Source of the DNA: Blastobasis lacticolella
Taxonomy: Eukaryota > Arthropoda > Insecta > Lepidoptera > Blastobasidae
Assembly: GCA_905147135.1 (NCBI GenBank)
Contig: LR990056.1
Coordinates: forward strand, 4,288,001 to 4,352,000
Length of the DNA: 64,000 nucleotides
Reading direction: 5' to 3'
Below the pieces are notes generated by a model that had not been told where the DNA came from, searched no databases, and was given only the letters and a program-made list of their open reading frames with translations. Of this stretch, positions 12,491-24,185 are shown piece by piece. The position numbers and the translations under genes are program-made. The number at the start of each line of letters is the position of its first letter. The stretch's first letter is position 1.

Positions 12491-12499
12491 GGAAACTTG

Positions 12500-12665
12500 A
12501 CGTCGTCAAAAATGATGCGTGCCAACAAGCTCACCACTAAGGATGCCGAAGACCGAGCGAAGTGGGCCAGGAAGAGTAGGAAGGCGGACCCAGGGCCCTC
12601 GCGTACCGTGCGGGGGCGCAACCGGGACATGACGCCGAGATGATGATGATGATTATTATTATATG
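12500..12665 (+). repeat. LINE 3'-terminal fragment
   Basis: The plus strand translates to a stretch with 'DAEDRAKWARKSRKADPGP', which resembles the C-terminal end of a LINE open reading frame and is followed by a (gat)n tail. Related ends lie at 48550-48690 (+), 27375-27520 (-) and 29935-30015 (-). Confidence 0.55.
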
Positions 12666-12904
12666 TATAATAAGTTTTGTCCTTATGTTTTTTAACCGCT
12701 TGCGTGTCGGTCATCAAACGTCCTCAGAAATGCTGTTGAGATCGCAGTGATACACACAAAGGAAACACTGCTGCGTTACGGATGTCCTATAATGGGCAAT
12801 ATAGGCTAGAACCTAGGACTAAGTATTTTTAAGCATTTGATTCACAAAATGGGTGTCATAAAGTTAAGAATGTCATAACGAGCTTAGTTTCACATTGATG
12901 CAAT

Positions 12905-13165
12905 GACCACCTGATTGATTCAGTTGGTCAACACTGGTCTGCCACGTAGAGGTGGGTTCGCTTCCCGGACGAGCAGAAATTGAAATGACCAATAAAATTT
13001 CTGTTTCGGGTCTGGGTAGTACGCAATACTACGCAATATAAGTACGCAAATCAATTAATTAATTATTGCATTAAAAAGTATAAGTAGTTTATCAGTTACC
13101 TAACACCCATAACACAAGCTTTGCTGACTTTGGGGCTAAATGGCGCTTTATGAATTTGTAAAAGC
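12905..13165 (+). repeat. SINE family 2
   Basis: The tRNA-like head is degraded ('gattcagttggtcaacac', 'gggttcgcttcccgg'). Then come the diagnostic body 'cagaaattgaaatgacc', 'tttctgtttcgggtctggg' and the 3' block 'cacccataacacaagctttg' with 'ggggctaaatggcgct'. Confidence 0.78.
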
Positions 13166-13741
13166 AATATTATTTACATTATTCAGTGCTATTTCTTGGT
13201 AGAAATAACTCATATCAACAGCGCCGTCCAAAGTTCAGTGTAATCAGGCTTAGGACTTTAGTCGCATTTTACGACATCCATAGTCGAGGCGATAAGTACA
13301 GTTCTACTCTGCCGGATAACACACGCCAAATATCATTATCCTCATTAGCACCGAGTCCTGATCCTCCTGTCCAGTCCGATTTTCTAAGAACGTTGATTGA
13401 CTTAACGGACCGTTCGCTCTGCAGCTGAATGTACTGCTTCTGAAGTGCGCAGACCAATCCACAGCTTTAGGTACGCATCTCATCTAAATATTAAATAGTC
13501 GATATTTTCTCTAAGATATTTCCTATATATATCTATTGCAAATTAAGACTATGAGCAATATAATACCGGTCCGTAATCATGGCATTTCAGTTTTTGCTAA
13601 AACTTTTGCATCATCCAGTGCTACCTGCCAACGTGCTCGTAAACATCTCAACAACAAGTGATTGTATGTTTGGATGACGCAATAAAACACAAGATAAGAT
13701 ACTACGTATGATGCTAATAGATATCGATTTTTTCCACTCAA

Positions 13742-13780
13742 TATAAGTACGCTAATCGATCAAAACTGACTACAGTCACA
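13742..13780 (+). promoter_or_regulatory. Candidate core promoter of the F-box gene
   Basis: A TATA-like 'atataag' at 13741-13747 is followed about 32 bases later by an arthropod initiator-like 'acagtca' at about 13773-13779. This would give a 5' UTR of roughly 130 bases before the start at 13907. A second TATA-like 'tataaaa' at 13864-13870 is closer than is usual for a start codon. Neither is proven. Confidence 0.4.
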
Positions 13781-13906
13781 GATAACAGGTCATACGTAGC
13801 GGTCAGAGATATCTGCGAGAATTTGTTGTAGCAAGAAACAAAAAATATTGCAGTTGGATTTGTTATAAAAGATACACTAATAGCTGATACAAGTATAGAA
13901 GAAATA

Positions 13907-14959
13907 ATGTGTGCTGAACTAAGATTCGATGCAGAAGAGTTGCCTGTGGAGATAGTGGACAAAATTTTCGACAATTTGGACCTTAAAGATGTACTTAGAT
14001 GTCGAGATGCTGGCACAAAGTTGAGAAATGTTACGGAGAAGCTGAGCGACCACTTCTGGAAGGCAAAGTGCAAGAGTGACTTCCAGGATATTTACGAGAA
14101 TGCTTATAAACGCTCCAGTTTATCCTGGTGCGAACTTTGCAACTCCTTGTCGCTTTGGTCAGACGTTTCGACGGCGGATGTGGAAGTCAAAAACACAGGT
14201 GTACGTAGCTCGAAATTTCAGCTTTTAGAAAACGGAATTTTGTCGTGCACTGAAGTGGCTGATGCAGGGGAAACCACTGATATTGTGTACTACGACTCGT
14301 CATCGTTCGTAGAAATGCAAAGGAGACATTTCGAATATCGAATTGAAAATTTTATGGAGAACAGTAATTTGCTATTGTTGCAATCAGAGAAAAACGGCAA
14401 TCTATGTGCTGTGCTGAAATTCACAGGGGAAATGTTTTATATTGGTGCTGACCAACAAATCGTCACATGGAAGTTGTTTGAAAATGGTTTCTATTACCAA
14501 GGTAAAGCGTTAAGGTTTTATGCGACAACCAAGCAGAACAATAAATGGACAATAAAGGAAGTGGACTTTTTATATTTCTGCAAGAACGTGAGGGGATTCC
14601 CATATAGAAACAACAGATTAGAAATTAGAACTAAACGCGTCGACAGGACAGTTGCAATAGAAGATGTGTTTCGTTACGATAAAGTAGAAATTGTTGGAAA
14701 TTACGATAATACGAATGTTATGCTGAATATATGTTACAAAAGTGATGTAAATGAAAAGGCACAAACACAGCAAAAAGAAAACCTTGCTTTTGATGATAGA
14801 ACAGGCTGCACAATTACAATGGGGAGCTCTACGAAGGAAAAAGATAGCTATGCGAGTATTAAACAATTAGATGTAGTCGAAACTTTGAACGGACATAAAA
14901 TCATCGTATTATACAGCAAAAATATTTATCTTATTGAGATAAAGCACAATACTGTATAG
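13907..14959 (+). CDS. F-box domain protein, intronless
   Basis: A single uninterrupted 350-aa frame. Residues about 9-50 fit an F-box: 'ELPVEIVDKIFDNLDLKDV' followed by 'LRCRDAGTKLRNV' and a Trp at 'DHFWKAKC'. F-box proteins typically bind Skp1 and recruit substrates to SCF-type ubiquitin ligases. The remaining 300 residues are rich in aromatic/beta-like segments and match no domain I can name, so the substrate is unknown. The start is the first ATG in frame and lies just before the F-box. The stop is followed by an AT-rich 3' region, with ATTAAA near 15215 as a possible poly(A) signal. No intron is seen, so a retrocopy origin is possible. A 170-bp internal piece (14517-14686) is duplicated downstream. 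Function beyond the F-box is inference. Confidence 0.85.
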   Translation: MCAELRFDAEELPVEIVDKIFDNLDLKDVLRCRDAGTKLRNVTEKLSDHFWKAKCKSDFQDIYENAYKRSSLSWCELCNSLSLWSDVSTADVEVKNTGVRSSKFQLLENGILSCTEVADAGETTDIVYYDSSSFVEMQRRHFEYRIENFMENSNLLLLQSEKNGNLCAVLKFTGEMFYIGADQQIVTWKLFENGFYYQGKALRFYATTKQNNKWTIKEVDFLYFCKNVRGFPYRNNRLEIRTKRVDRTVAIEDVFRYDKVEIVGNYDNTNVMLNICYKSDVNEKAQTQQKENLAFDDRTGCTITMGSSTKEKDSYASIKQLDVVETLNGHKIIVLYSKNIYLIEIKHNTV

Positions 14960-15640
14960 ATTAATCTTTATTCATTAAGTAGAAGAGGTTCAAGCACAGA
15001 AGAAGAGAGATTTTAATCAACCTTCTTCCCAAGTTGCTTGACTTTTTAGACAGAGGGGTTCAAGCCTAAATTGAGACTGAGTCATTTATAATGTTAATTA
15101 GATTGTTTAAGTTTACCTGAATATAGTTATGTGATAATTCAAGACTGGAGAATCTGTATGCGAATGTTATTATACTTATTGAATGTTAACTTATGTTGTT
15201 GTATACTGGTAATTCATTAAAATTAAAAATATACTAAACATAGGAACATAGTTTAACTGTGATGTGTTATTAATGTACCTAGTTACTTAAATACTTAGTT
15301 AATTAAATTGATTTAGATCTAGTCCGTTTCGGTCAGTGCCATTTGCCATTGGTTTCATTTTTAAGGAAATATTTAAAAATATGCGCATCGTCCAAAAAGT
15401 AAAAACTTCTTTAATTATTATCCACCTTTGCATACGACGGAACGGAAAGTTGGGGAGTGGTCCCACTTTAATACTTTTATCCTATACACAGGCAAGCGGG
15501 CCACCTGATGGTAAGGGGTCGTTTTCGTATTTGTACACACTCGCTTCATTTTTATTTTTATTTATTTATTTATTTATTGAGGAAATCAAACAGTCTTACA
15601 CAAGTATTACAAGTATTATTCATTTTCAGCTTATTTGCGA
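14960..15640. other. 3' flank of F-box gene and repeat fragments
   Basis: Holds the likely 3' UTR, then at about 15490-15515 a short reversed end of family 4 ('gcaagcgggccacctgatgg') and an (attt)n run at 15550-15580. No other gene is seen. Confidence 0.5.
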
Positions 15641-15642
15641 TG

Positions 15643-15812
15643 TTTATGCGACAACCAAGCAGAACAATAAGTGGACAATAAATGAAGTGGGCTTTGTATA
15701 TTTCTGCAAGAACGTGAGGGGATTCCCACATAGAAACAACAGATTAGAAATTAGATCTAAACGCGTCGACAGGACAGTTGCAATAGAAGATGTCTTTCGT
15801 TACGATAAAGTA
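15643..15812 (+). pseudogene. Duplicated 170-bp fragment of the F-box gene
   Basis: Matches 14517-14686 without gaps at an offset of 1126 bp; I count 7 mismatches in 170 (about 96% identity). It corresponds to residues about 204-260 of the F-box protein. The reading frame stays open across the fragment and ends in a stop immediately after the homology (15813-15815), where the parent continues. There is no F-box in the copy. An acceptor-like 'attttcag' lies at 15622-15629, just upstream, so I cannot exclude use as an exon, but a dead fragment is more likely. Confidence 0.85.
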
Positions 15813-15815
15813 TAA

Positions 15816-17630
15816 ATGTACTATTTTATGTATATAGTAGGTACCGTATTGAAGTACAGACGTAAGGTAGTCCCCTTAGTATGTTTATAGCTAGAGAATT
15901 AAAATTTATTCAGAAAGAGTAATTAAACTTATATTGAAAAACACTAGACCTGTTGGAGAACCCTCTAAGTCTAGACCCAAGAATAGAATGGCCGCCACAC
16001 CGTACACAGCACGTACTTCCGCCCATTCGCCGGAATCTCTATATTCAAACGCCTAACTTCCGGCTAAAGCGTCCGTTAGGCGCTTGCAAGTAGGTTGCAT
16101 ACGCCAGCTCTATCGTGCATCACCTTCTTAATTTAAATGATCTTCAGTAGTACTCGTTTAGGGACTTCTGAAGGTTGTTGTTCGTAAGATTGTTCCAATA
16201 CTATTTGTTCTTTGCTGATAGAATAGATTAGATTAAAATTGAGCTTAGATAAATCAGCATCATTCTAGTTTATCTCTGACTTTACCATAGCCAACCTATA
16301 AAGTATAATAGTGAATATGTAATTTAATATTTATTCGGTTCTTATCGAGATCAATAAAGATATAATCTCACTTTCTTAAAATTTAAAATCTCCATGATAC
16401 TTGTAGACTCCCCGGTCAGGTCCCCGTGTCAACAGGGTCACGGAGGGCAGATGGCAATCGCTCCACTGTAATTACCTGATCAGCAAAAGCTTGGATCATG
16501 GTCAAGGCGGACCCCGGGCCCTCGCGCGAGAGCACATTAACGCCAAGATGATTTTTTACCCGAAGATAAAATAATATTTATTGGAACAAAAACAATGTCT
16601 ATCAATACTATCAATTAGCGTACGGTAACAATAGCATTAGTTTCCGCTGTGTCGCTTAAAGGCATAAAAAACAACGAATTTTTTTGGTATTTTTCCAGTT
16701 GTTTGAAAACGGTGGCATTGCAAAAAATACTTTTGGCAAACCCCCAAGCCATACTTACTGACTAAAATGTAAGGTTTGTAGAGTTAGGCATTGTATAGTT
16801 AAGAGCGTGGGTCTTCATGAGATCTAATTATCGTTTTGGCTAATAAAAATTATATGAAAAGTGTTTGGTGGGATGTATCACTATCATCACTACATATTAT
16901 AAAACAAATTCCCACGTAACGTCTGTCTGTCTGTTCGCGATAAACTCAAAAACTACTGAACGGATTTTCATTAATGAGGAAGGTTTCATTTTCATTTCAT
17001 TTATTTTTATTGTGATACATAGAAACACTAAGATATTAATTTCCTACAATAGGAGAGACCGCGAATATCTACCGACAGGCATACAAAAATTAGGTATCTA
17101 CATTTAGGGCATTTGTTTAAGAATAGATAATATTTCGGCAGAGTAGAATAGCACCAATCCACACTTGTGTGTATCGTTGCATTTTTTGTGAACGTTACCT
17201 TTATTTCTTTTTTATTTTCCTGTTTTTAAGGCTGCCTAACACGTCCCTTTGTCAAATTCAAAATTTATTTAAAATTATTTTATCTCTTTTTTCCTTATTT
17301 ATTTATGTATCTTCTATCCCTTTTCGCCGGTCTATCCGCTATTTTCGCGGTAGACGCCAGGATGCCTACTCACTGCGCAAGTCAGGATATGACTGTCTAG
17401 CGCAATGATACCACTCTTATCCGTTGCCAGATATTGTGCCATTTTTACGGCATAATGTCTGGTTATGCTATCGTTTATGTATTTCTATTTCTTTTATTTA
17501 CTACTTTTATTCATTTATTTAGTATTTATGTGTATCTAGGTAACATGGTATGATTATATATTTATTTATTTCCTGTCCAATTTTATTAATAAAAGATGGT
17601 ATGATTGTCTATCATAATAATAAATAAATA
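15816..17630. other. Gene-free region with SINE and repeat fragments
   Basis: No supportable gene. About 16400-16555 is the 3' half of SINE family 1 on the plus strand ('cagggtcacggagggcagat' through 'ttaacgccaagatgat'). Near 17130-17180 is a short family 3 piece ('ggcagagtagaatagcacca'). The rest is AT-rich. Confidence 0.5.
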
Positions 17631-17634
17631 AATA

Positions 17635-17885
17635 ATAAATAATCGTGTAGAAATTCACACAGCGCCATCTAGCCCCAAAGTAAGCAAAGCTTGTGTTATG
17701 GGTGCTAGATAACTGATAAACTACTTATATACTTTTTTTTTTCAAATACATACTTATTATACATAGAACACCCAGACCCGTAACAGAAATTAAAATTCAT
17801 CATTTCAATTTCTGCTCGGCCGGGAATCGAACCCGGGACCTCTTGCGTGACCACTAAACCACTCAGGTCGTAAAATGTCATCTCA
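17635..17885 (-). repeat. SINE family 2
   Basis: On the minus strand: head 'gacctgagtggtttagtgg', 'cgggttcgattcccggccg', body 'gcagaaattgaaatgatg', 'ctgttacgggtctgggtg', and 3' block 'cacccataacacaagctttg' with 'ggggctagatggcgctg'. Complete enough to show the family's structure. Confidence 0.82.
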
Positions 17886-18029
17886 AATATCATGTTATCT
17901 CACTTATTTTGTTAGTTTATTTATTTTTATATTTGTATTTTCCCACATTTTGGTAAACCATTTTGGGGTAATGATTTTGACGTGCTAGGTACCCCATTTT
18001 AGAAGGCGTATGCTATTTTCTTTGTTTTT

Positions 18030-18185
18030 ATTCACGATGTTTTCCCTCACCGTTAGAGCATCGTTTAGTGATCAGCTAATGTACATATCTCAGAAAAGAG
18101 TTATCGGTAAATGGCCGCAGTGGGATTCGAACCCGGAACCTCTCACACGAGTCGTATGCCTAAAACACTCGGCCCCCTAAACGAC
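18030..18185 (-). repeat. SINE family 1 fragment (5' half)
   Basis: On the minus strand, box B 'gggttcgaatcccactgcgg' and the body through 'gagggaaaacatcgtgaata' are recognisable. The 3' half is missing. Confidence 0.7.
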
Positions 18186-18212
18186 TTAAGTTCTACTTAA
18201 TTACTTTGATTT

Positions 18213-18545
18213 TTTTATGTCATACGTTAGGCAAACAGGCAAGCGGGCCACCTGATTAAAAATGGTCACCACTGCCTATAGACATTAGCAACACCGAGAG
18301 TAACGCCAATGCGTTGCCCACCTCTATAACACGTTACTCTGGCAGCAAAAAGGCAAATGTCCACTGCCAAAGCCACGGTTCCCCAAATTCCCACCCCATG
18401 GAGAACTGGAAATCTTACTCACTTAAAATAATATTGTTTAGCTGCTGTATTCTGTAAGGTGGAGGTACTTCCCCAGTCTCCATCGGTCTCCAATGGCTCC
18501 AATTCGAACGTGATACCCCGCTAAGCCCTACCTCTCTTTGACCTC
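18213..18545 (-). repeat. Family 4 retroposon
   Basis: Same order as at 1475-1860 on the minus strand: 'agagaggtaggg', the 'ccatggggtgggaatttgg' block and the terminal 'gtggcccgcttgcctgtttg'. Confidence 0.75.
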
Positions 18546-18582
18546 CTTTGACCTCTTTTACCTCTCTCTCTACTTACTTCAT

Positions 18583-18680
18583 CATCATCACATCAGTCGA
18601 AAGACGTCCACTGCTGGGCATAGGCCTCCCCCAGAGATCAGTTGGTAGCTGTGATCTTTACCAGGTCGTCGGTCCACCTT
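18583..18680 (-). repeat. LINE 3'-terminal fragment (RTE-like C-terminus)
   Basis: On the minus strand this corresponds to the end of a LINE open frame, with 'GEAYAQQWTSFD'-like coding followed by a (gat)n-like tail. Compare the better copy at 40380-40610. Confidence 0.6.
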
Positions 18681-19667
18681 GTGGGAAGCCAAATCATTTT
18701 GCATCATCAATCATCATTTCCGTGATTTCGAGTGCACTATATTGACTACATTTGAGAAATTGAATTGAATTTGGATTGAATTTATCGGGCACGTTTCATT
18801 CGGCCTCCGCCGCATGGCTTGGCGTGGCAGAGTTTTTAAAACCGTCAAAGCCGTCGTCGACACGCGTTTTCCATTTGGCCGGCTTTATAAGTAAGCGGTG
18901 CCACCACGGGCTGCCACGGACCTTATGTCACATCGATGTGATAATTATATTACCTATGATCAGTTTATTCTGACTTGTTTTATTTGGTGAATAAACAATG
19001 CCCAAAATCACGACTTGCCGTATCAATCACGCTACGTATATTGTGTATAAATGTCTTAAATTATAAAAGAAATACATAGAAAGTGAATTTCAACGAATAC
19101 TGCTGCAAATAATCCATTTAAATACATAATTTGCTGAACCAAATAGCACAAGCCAGTTTGGACAAATCTGACCTACAAGTACGCAGCTTACTGGGAAAAA
19201 GTTCAGTCACGATTTTTGTTCAGTAACTTTTCCGTTATGATACCACATGGATGACTGTGAAGAAATTTTCACGATATCTCTTAAACCAGTTAAGATTAAT
19301 GCGCTAGATAGTGATTTTGGAAAGTCTAATGACGTCATTCGACACCCGGGTAAAGCACATATTTAAATAGACATAAGTTTAATTTAGATTTAGAAAAGTA
19401 ACATGTTCAATGAAAGTAAAAATAATATAAGTAATCAATAATGTCTATGTCTATATTTCATTGCGCTTGACATTGCCTTCAAACCGATATAACTAAGGCA
19501 TTTCAAAATTGACTTCTAAAATTCAATCACTGCTATGAAAATGGGTTCAGATTTTATCAACAAAACTATAAAGTTCTACCGTATGATTGATCCTCATTCC
19601 AGGGGAGCAGCGGTGTGGACTTTTAATTTTTTATGCTTAGGTAGGTACTATTATAGCTAGACCGTCG

Positions 19668-19805
19668 GTAGCCGGGCAGTTGTCTATCCAACTCGCAAGC
19701 GAGAGGTACCGGGTATGAATCCCGCTGCGGCCAGGTGACCAATGACTCTTTTCTGAGTTATGTACATTAGTTGAATATTAACCGGTGAGGTTTCCCTCAT
19801 GCATT
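19668..19805 (+). repeat. SINE family 1 fragment
   Basis: A degraded tRNA-like head ('ccaactcgcaagcgagaggt', 'gggtatgaatcccgctgcgg') is followed by the 'aatgactcttttctgagtta' body, truncated. A LINE-tail match ('ggggagcagcggtgtggac') lies just upstream at 19602-19620. Confidence 0.7.
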
Positions 19806-19938
19806 TCTCGTTTATAATTTGCTGATACTGAGAAAAAATTTATGAAATACGAACCTTCACATTGCACATACGATACTACAATATATGCATAGATTCTTTC
19901 GTTTGATTAGTGTTCGCAATTCAGCCTAATGATAAGCA

Positions 19939-20298
19939 GGAGCGTCGGTGATCGAGTGGTTAAGGTATCCGACTCGTAAGCGAGAGGTACCGCGTTCGAA
20001 TCCAATTGCGGTCATGTACCAATGACTCTTTTCTGAGTTATGTACAAGTTGAATACTAATCGATGCTCTTACGGTGAGGGAAAACATCGTGATGAAACCT
20101 GCCAATTCCGGCAACTGAATTTGTAACCATGATCCAATCTAGTCAGGTTCCCCGGGTAGCAGGGTCACGGAGGTCAGATGGTAGGCGCTCCACTGTAATT
20201 ACCTGATCGCCAAATCTTGGATCATGGTCAAGGCGGACCCCGGGCCCTCGCTCTCGAGAGCACAACCGGGACATTAACGCCAAGCCGATGAGATGAGG
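19939..20298 (+). repeat. SINE family 1, most complete copy
   Basis: Begins 'ggagcgtcggtgatcgagtgg' with the tRNA-like stem 'cgactcgtaagcgagag', box B 'gttcgaatcc', then 'aatgactcttttctgagtta', 'gagggaaaacatcgtgatga', 'gtcaggttccccgggtagca', 'cagatggtaggcgctccac' and 'gggacattaacgccaag'. The head looks tRNA-derived, with a CGT-like anticodon position, but acceptor-stem pairing and a functional context are absent. Confidence 0.85.
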
Positions 20299-20309
20299 TA
20301 CCATTATAG

Positions 20310-20580
20310 TTAGTGCTTTTTATGTTTTATTTGGCCTATTCGAATGACTTTGTCGTGGACTATCTTGCGCCATTTCACTCTATCTTCGGCAGCATGGATG
20401 GCATCGCACACCGAGGTGTCTAGGGCAGCGCGGATCTGGTCTGACCAGCGCATTGGGCTTCTACCTCTAGGTCTCTCCCCGCTAATTTTGCCCGTCATGA
20501 GCAGCTTTTCCAAATTGTCACCTCTTTTACTGGCAACGTAACCGAAGAACTCGAAACTCCTCCGTGTATCTCTACCTTTG
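20310..20580 (-). repeat. LINE fragment: reverse-transcriptase ORF C-terminus
   Basis: The minus strand encodes 'GYVASKRGDNLEKLLMTGKI' followed by 'RPRGRSPMRWSDQI' and 'AEDRVKWRKIV', the typical C-terminal tail of lepidopteran LINE ORF2 proteins. No catalytic RT motif remains. Confidence 0.75.
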
Positions 20581-22440
20581 TATTTACCTTATCTAGTACC
20601 TTTTTATTCTTTATTGTGCACATCGTATTTGCGTTTCTTTTATTGAGTAGGTAGATATATCTCGCTTCTGTAGGCCTGTTGAAAGGCTAGGTTTATACCT
20701 CTAGGTGAGGTATATACCTTTCTTATGACAGAAAAAGATGCCTGCTTGCCTCAATTGATTTGTACTTCAGCCGTGATTGAGCTCTTCTGATAAGACAATT
20801 GACCACTAGCCTGATATTAATACGCTCAAAATGTGCAAAATAAAATATTGCGCCTGAACAAAAACTCTACGCAATTAATTAATTGTGGATAATTGTGGAC
20901 TTTTAGCGGAGCTGAAAAATAAAGTTATTTGCAAAGACTTCTGTATACTAGCGATGGACCGGTTCATTGACCAAAGGGAATAGCACCACTTCATTGGAGC
21001 TAAAACTGTAATGGAGTATCAAACGTCGACTCAGTGACGTTTTGGCCACGTGTGCGAATGGTCATTGTTTTAAAAACGAATGCCGAGTTGCGTAGTAAAC
21101 ACATGAACTAATTCCGGTAAACAGTAACCAAAAAAAGGATGGAGTGTCTTTGTTTCGTACCGTATAACAAACTATGAATAACTTGTAAAACTTATATTTT
21201 TAGCATTTTCAATAAATATTTCAGGGTTTATTGCTTAATTATTAACCGGCCGTGATTAGTTGGTATGTTCAATCTCATTAAATGCACACCATTTGCTTGT
21301 TTTTGATTTGGCCGTCTTACATACGCACGATGTGACTTTGCACCGGCGGCATAATGCCGTTGATTTTGTTTTCGTGGAACTGATATAATTATAGATAAAA
21401 TATATAACATGAGTATACATATTAATCAATAACAATAATATACCTTTGTAATGTAGCTTCAAAGCAGTCAAAATATAAATAAAAACATTTTGTAAATGTG
21501 TTAAATTGTTAAAGAATTCTATAACAACAAAAGTGGCATAATTTTAATGGAGTTAAAATGATAAAGATTAAAGATTTTAATTGAAGGTTGGATTTGTAAT
21601 TGATGAATACCAATTTACAGCTTAGAAATTGATATAGTAGGTATTACGATACAATAATTTTATACGCTTTTACAATGTTATATTGGCAACTTGGCGAGAT
21701 TGCTGACAGACGTCTTTTTCAGTGCCATAAACCGGTGGACAAAACTGGAACTAAGTGTTATCATATTGAAATGTCATGTCAATACCAACAACAGCGACGC
21801 TGTCACCGGGTCAAACAAGTTTGTGGCACAAGAGACTGCGCCATTTTATTTAATATGGTAACGGTGCGAGTTATTTGTTCGTTCAAGCACATCCATATAC
21901 TTATATATATCAATGGTTTACATGTTGGTGCTATAAATAATTTCACGAATATCCTGTTTGACTAATTGTATAAAGTTTCTTTTCCCCAGGGCCAAGAGCT
22001 TATATAGACTGTGTGTGCATAGGTACTTATTAATTTTTAGTCAATTACCTACCTATGTTAAAGGTAAAGTACAAATTAAGAATAAAATCGATCAACCAGT
22101 TTGGTTAGATTAAAGCAAATGGGTTTGTGGCGTTGTCAGAATCCTTCACTAAGTTCCAAACTGCTCTAATAGGGATAATGAGTGAAAAATATTTTTAAGT
22201 CCGTCAAATATTTAGTTACACAAACAAAAAATAACGCCTTTCTGCCGGTGAGTGTATTAACACTTTACCCAACATCGGAGCAAAGTTAACCATGCATTAA
22301 TAATGACCTTACGCGGCTGTCCATCCGCACGGACTGACAGATTCATTTAAATGAAAACCGTGTTCTTTTGGATAGTTTTATAAATTAATAGTATTCCGAT
22401 AAAATTATGAACGCATCATTTAAAAAGTTCACATATTTAA
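20581..22440. other. Gene-free region
   Basis: No supportable gene and no repeat that I can name. AT-rich, with scattered short frames that lack domains. Confidence 0.4.
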
Positions 22441-22835
22441 CGAAGTGGAATCGCTGGAATGGCGAAGCTTGTGCAGAGAGCCCAATTACCCGACCCGACA
22501 ACCCTAGAGCAGCAGATTTTATGGTATGCGGCTATGGTACATAGAGCACACTGAAAGTTCTGCGCTCCTGGCCGCTTGTAAGTGTATGAATTTCAAATGT
22601 TCTAAATCATTATTTAACAAAAAGATTGACGGGAAATCGCATGTCAATTGTTTTTTTTATTACAAGTTATCGAAGTTCGGGTCCCTCCGAGAGATCTGCG
22701 AGCGTCCGAAGAGACTGCTGGACTTCTGGAGGGAGCTGGGCTGGCTAAATTAGCACGCCTTAACTACGTACAAAGGACCAAGTTTGAGTTCAAGTGCGGA
22801 AAGAGGAGCCCATTAACCTAACCTAACTAACCTAT
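22441..22835 (+). repeat. Possible LINE remnant
   Basis: The segment 22680-22755 translates to 'SLREICERPKRLLDFWRELG' followed by a stop, resembling short C-terminal ends seen in insect LINE proteins. It continues into 'aacctaacctaactaaccta', a common repeat tail. Weakly supported. Confidence 0.35.
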
Positions 22836-24100
22836 CGAAGTTCGTCGACCATAGCAAAAATGCGCGCGCCTTCAAAATGCTTTTGCGAAGGAAGCACCTC
22901 ATCTGAGTACCGTAAGGTGTTGGTACGCAGAATCTGATCGTGGCTGTGTTTCTCTTCATGACAAAATTTGTGAAAGTCGACTCTCAACTGCGTTCACTGA
23001 GGAAAATGTGGCTACTGTCAGGCAACTACGTGTGGTGCCTACACTTAAAGTTTTGCGTAACTTATTAATAAAAGAAATTACATGTAAAGTATTCATTCTT
23101 CATTACATTTTAAATACTTTTTCATTCAGTTAAACCATTTTTGAAAACAAGTGGACCATTGATGGGTCTTTGGGCATGTTTTTCAAGTGCTGATCTAGCT
23201 ATCACGGCCTTATTCGGCCCCGTAAATGTCAAACCACTCATCAAATCTTTTATTTTTGGGAAAATAAAGCAATAGAATGGTGCCAGGGCTAGACTATGTC
23301 TTCCCTAACTTTATCAAAAACACTGGGCAAACAAATTGTGGTGTACCACTCAGTATTAACTAACTGTCTTTTGTCAAGTGGGACCGTGCCCGCCTAGGAG
23401 AAAAATACGCAATAATTTTTTTGCTTACGATTCTCGCCTTTTTAAATTTTGTTGGTTTGCTATCTTTCATATAGACATAGACGCATATTTATTTGGTCCA
23501 ATAACTGATGTTCGCCTCAATGTTCAAGTGTCATCACGAGGTTTCCTCTCACCTTATCATGAGCATCGGTTAGTGTTTAACTAATGTAGATCATTGGTAT
23601 TGCAAACGTCCATAGGCTGCGGTGACTGCTTACCATCAGGCAGGCCACAAGCTTGTTTGCCACCTTAGTGGTATATAAAAAAAAAGAATCATCATCACTA
23701 AAGTAGTTTATCCCGGCTTATGCCAGCGTCTGCTTTCCAACTTTACTTCTTCCACTTCGTCCGGTCCGGTCGTCCGGCTCTTAGCTCCTGGTTAGTGTGT
23801 CACGTACCAACTTTATCATTATCTTCATCATTAATCAAATGCAGTCAACAAGTTGTGACTCCTACAAAGAACTAAGGTACAATGGTTTTTAGTGGGTCGG
23901 CAACGCGTGGGTGATGCCCCAGGTATTGCAAACGTCCATAGGCTGCGGTGGTTGTTTTCCATGAGGCTGGCCGTGATCTTGATGGCCACCTAAGTGGTAT
24001 TAAAAAATGGCACGCCACCGAGGCCGGTCCGCAGTTCTGCACATCCAGTAACAAGCGTCCTAGAATTATTATACTACCTAGGTAGGTACAACCTTCACAA
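22836..24100. other. Gene-free region with repeat ends
   Basis: No supportable gene. Two repeat ends at 23597-23680 and 23925-24010 share 'cgtccataggctgcggtg' followed by a 'gtttgccacct..gtggtat' or similar tail. A third tail of this kind is near 58230-58290. Confidence 0.45.
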
Positions 24101-24185
24101 AGAAGGTGCCAGCCATATGAGTAGAGCTTGCAATACATGGTGAAGAAACAAGAAAATATTAGCTGAACACTTTATAATTAGATTT
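24100..24185 (-). promoter_or_regulatory. Likely 3' end of NPC2-like gene 1 transcript
   Basis: This stretch aligns with the 3' end of gene 2 near 32830-32905. Shared blocks are 'catatga', 'catggt', 'gaaaca' and the minus-strand 'aaagtgttcagc'. In gene 2 the block contains an intact AATAAA; here the same place reads tataaa. The poly(A) signal would thus lie about 1.5 kb from the stop codon at 25697, the interval being filled by inserted repeats. Confidence 0.55.

Noticed and set aside
13738..14073. 111-codon minus-strand frame
   Set aside because: Antisense to the F-box gene start; it has no domain, and the plus-strand frame is far longer with a clear F-box.
19939..20020. tRNA-like sequence with box A and box B (also at other SINE heads)
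   Set aside because: It recurs many times in both orientations joined to the same SINE body, and the acceptor stem does not pair; these are tRNA-derived SINE heads, not tRNA genes.
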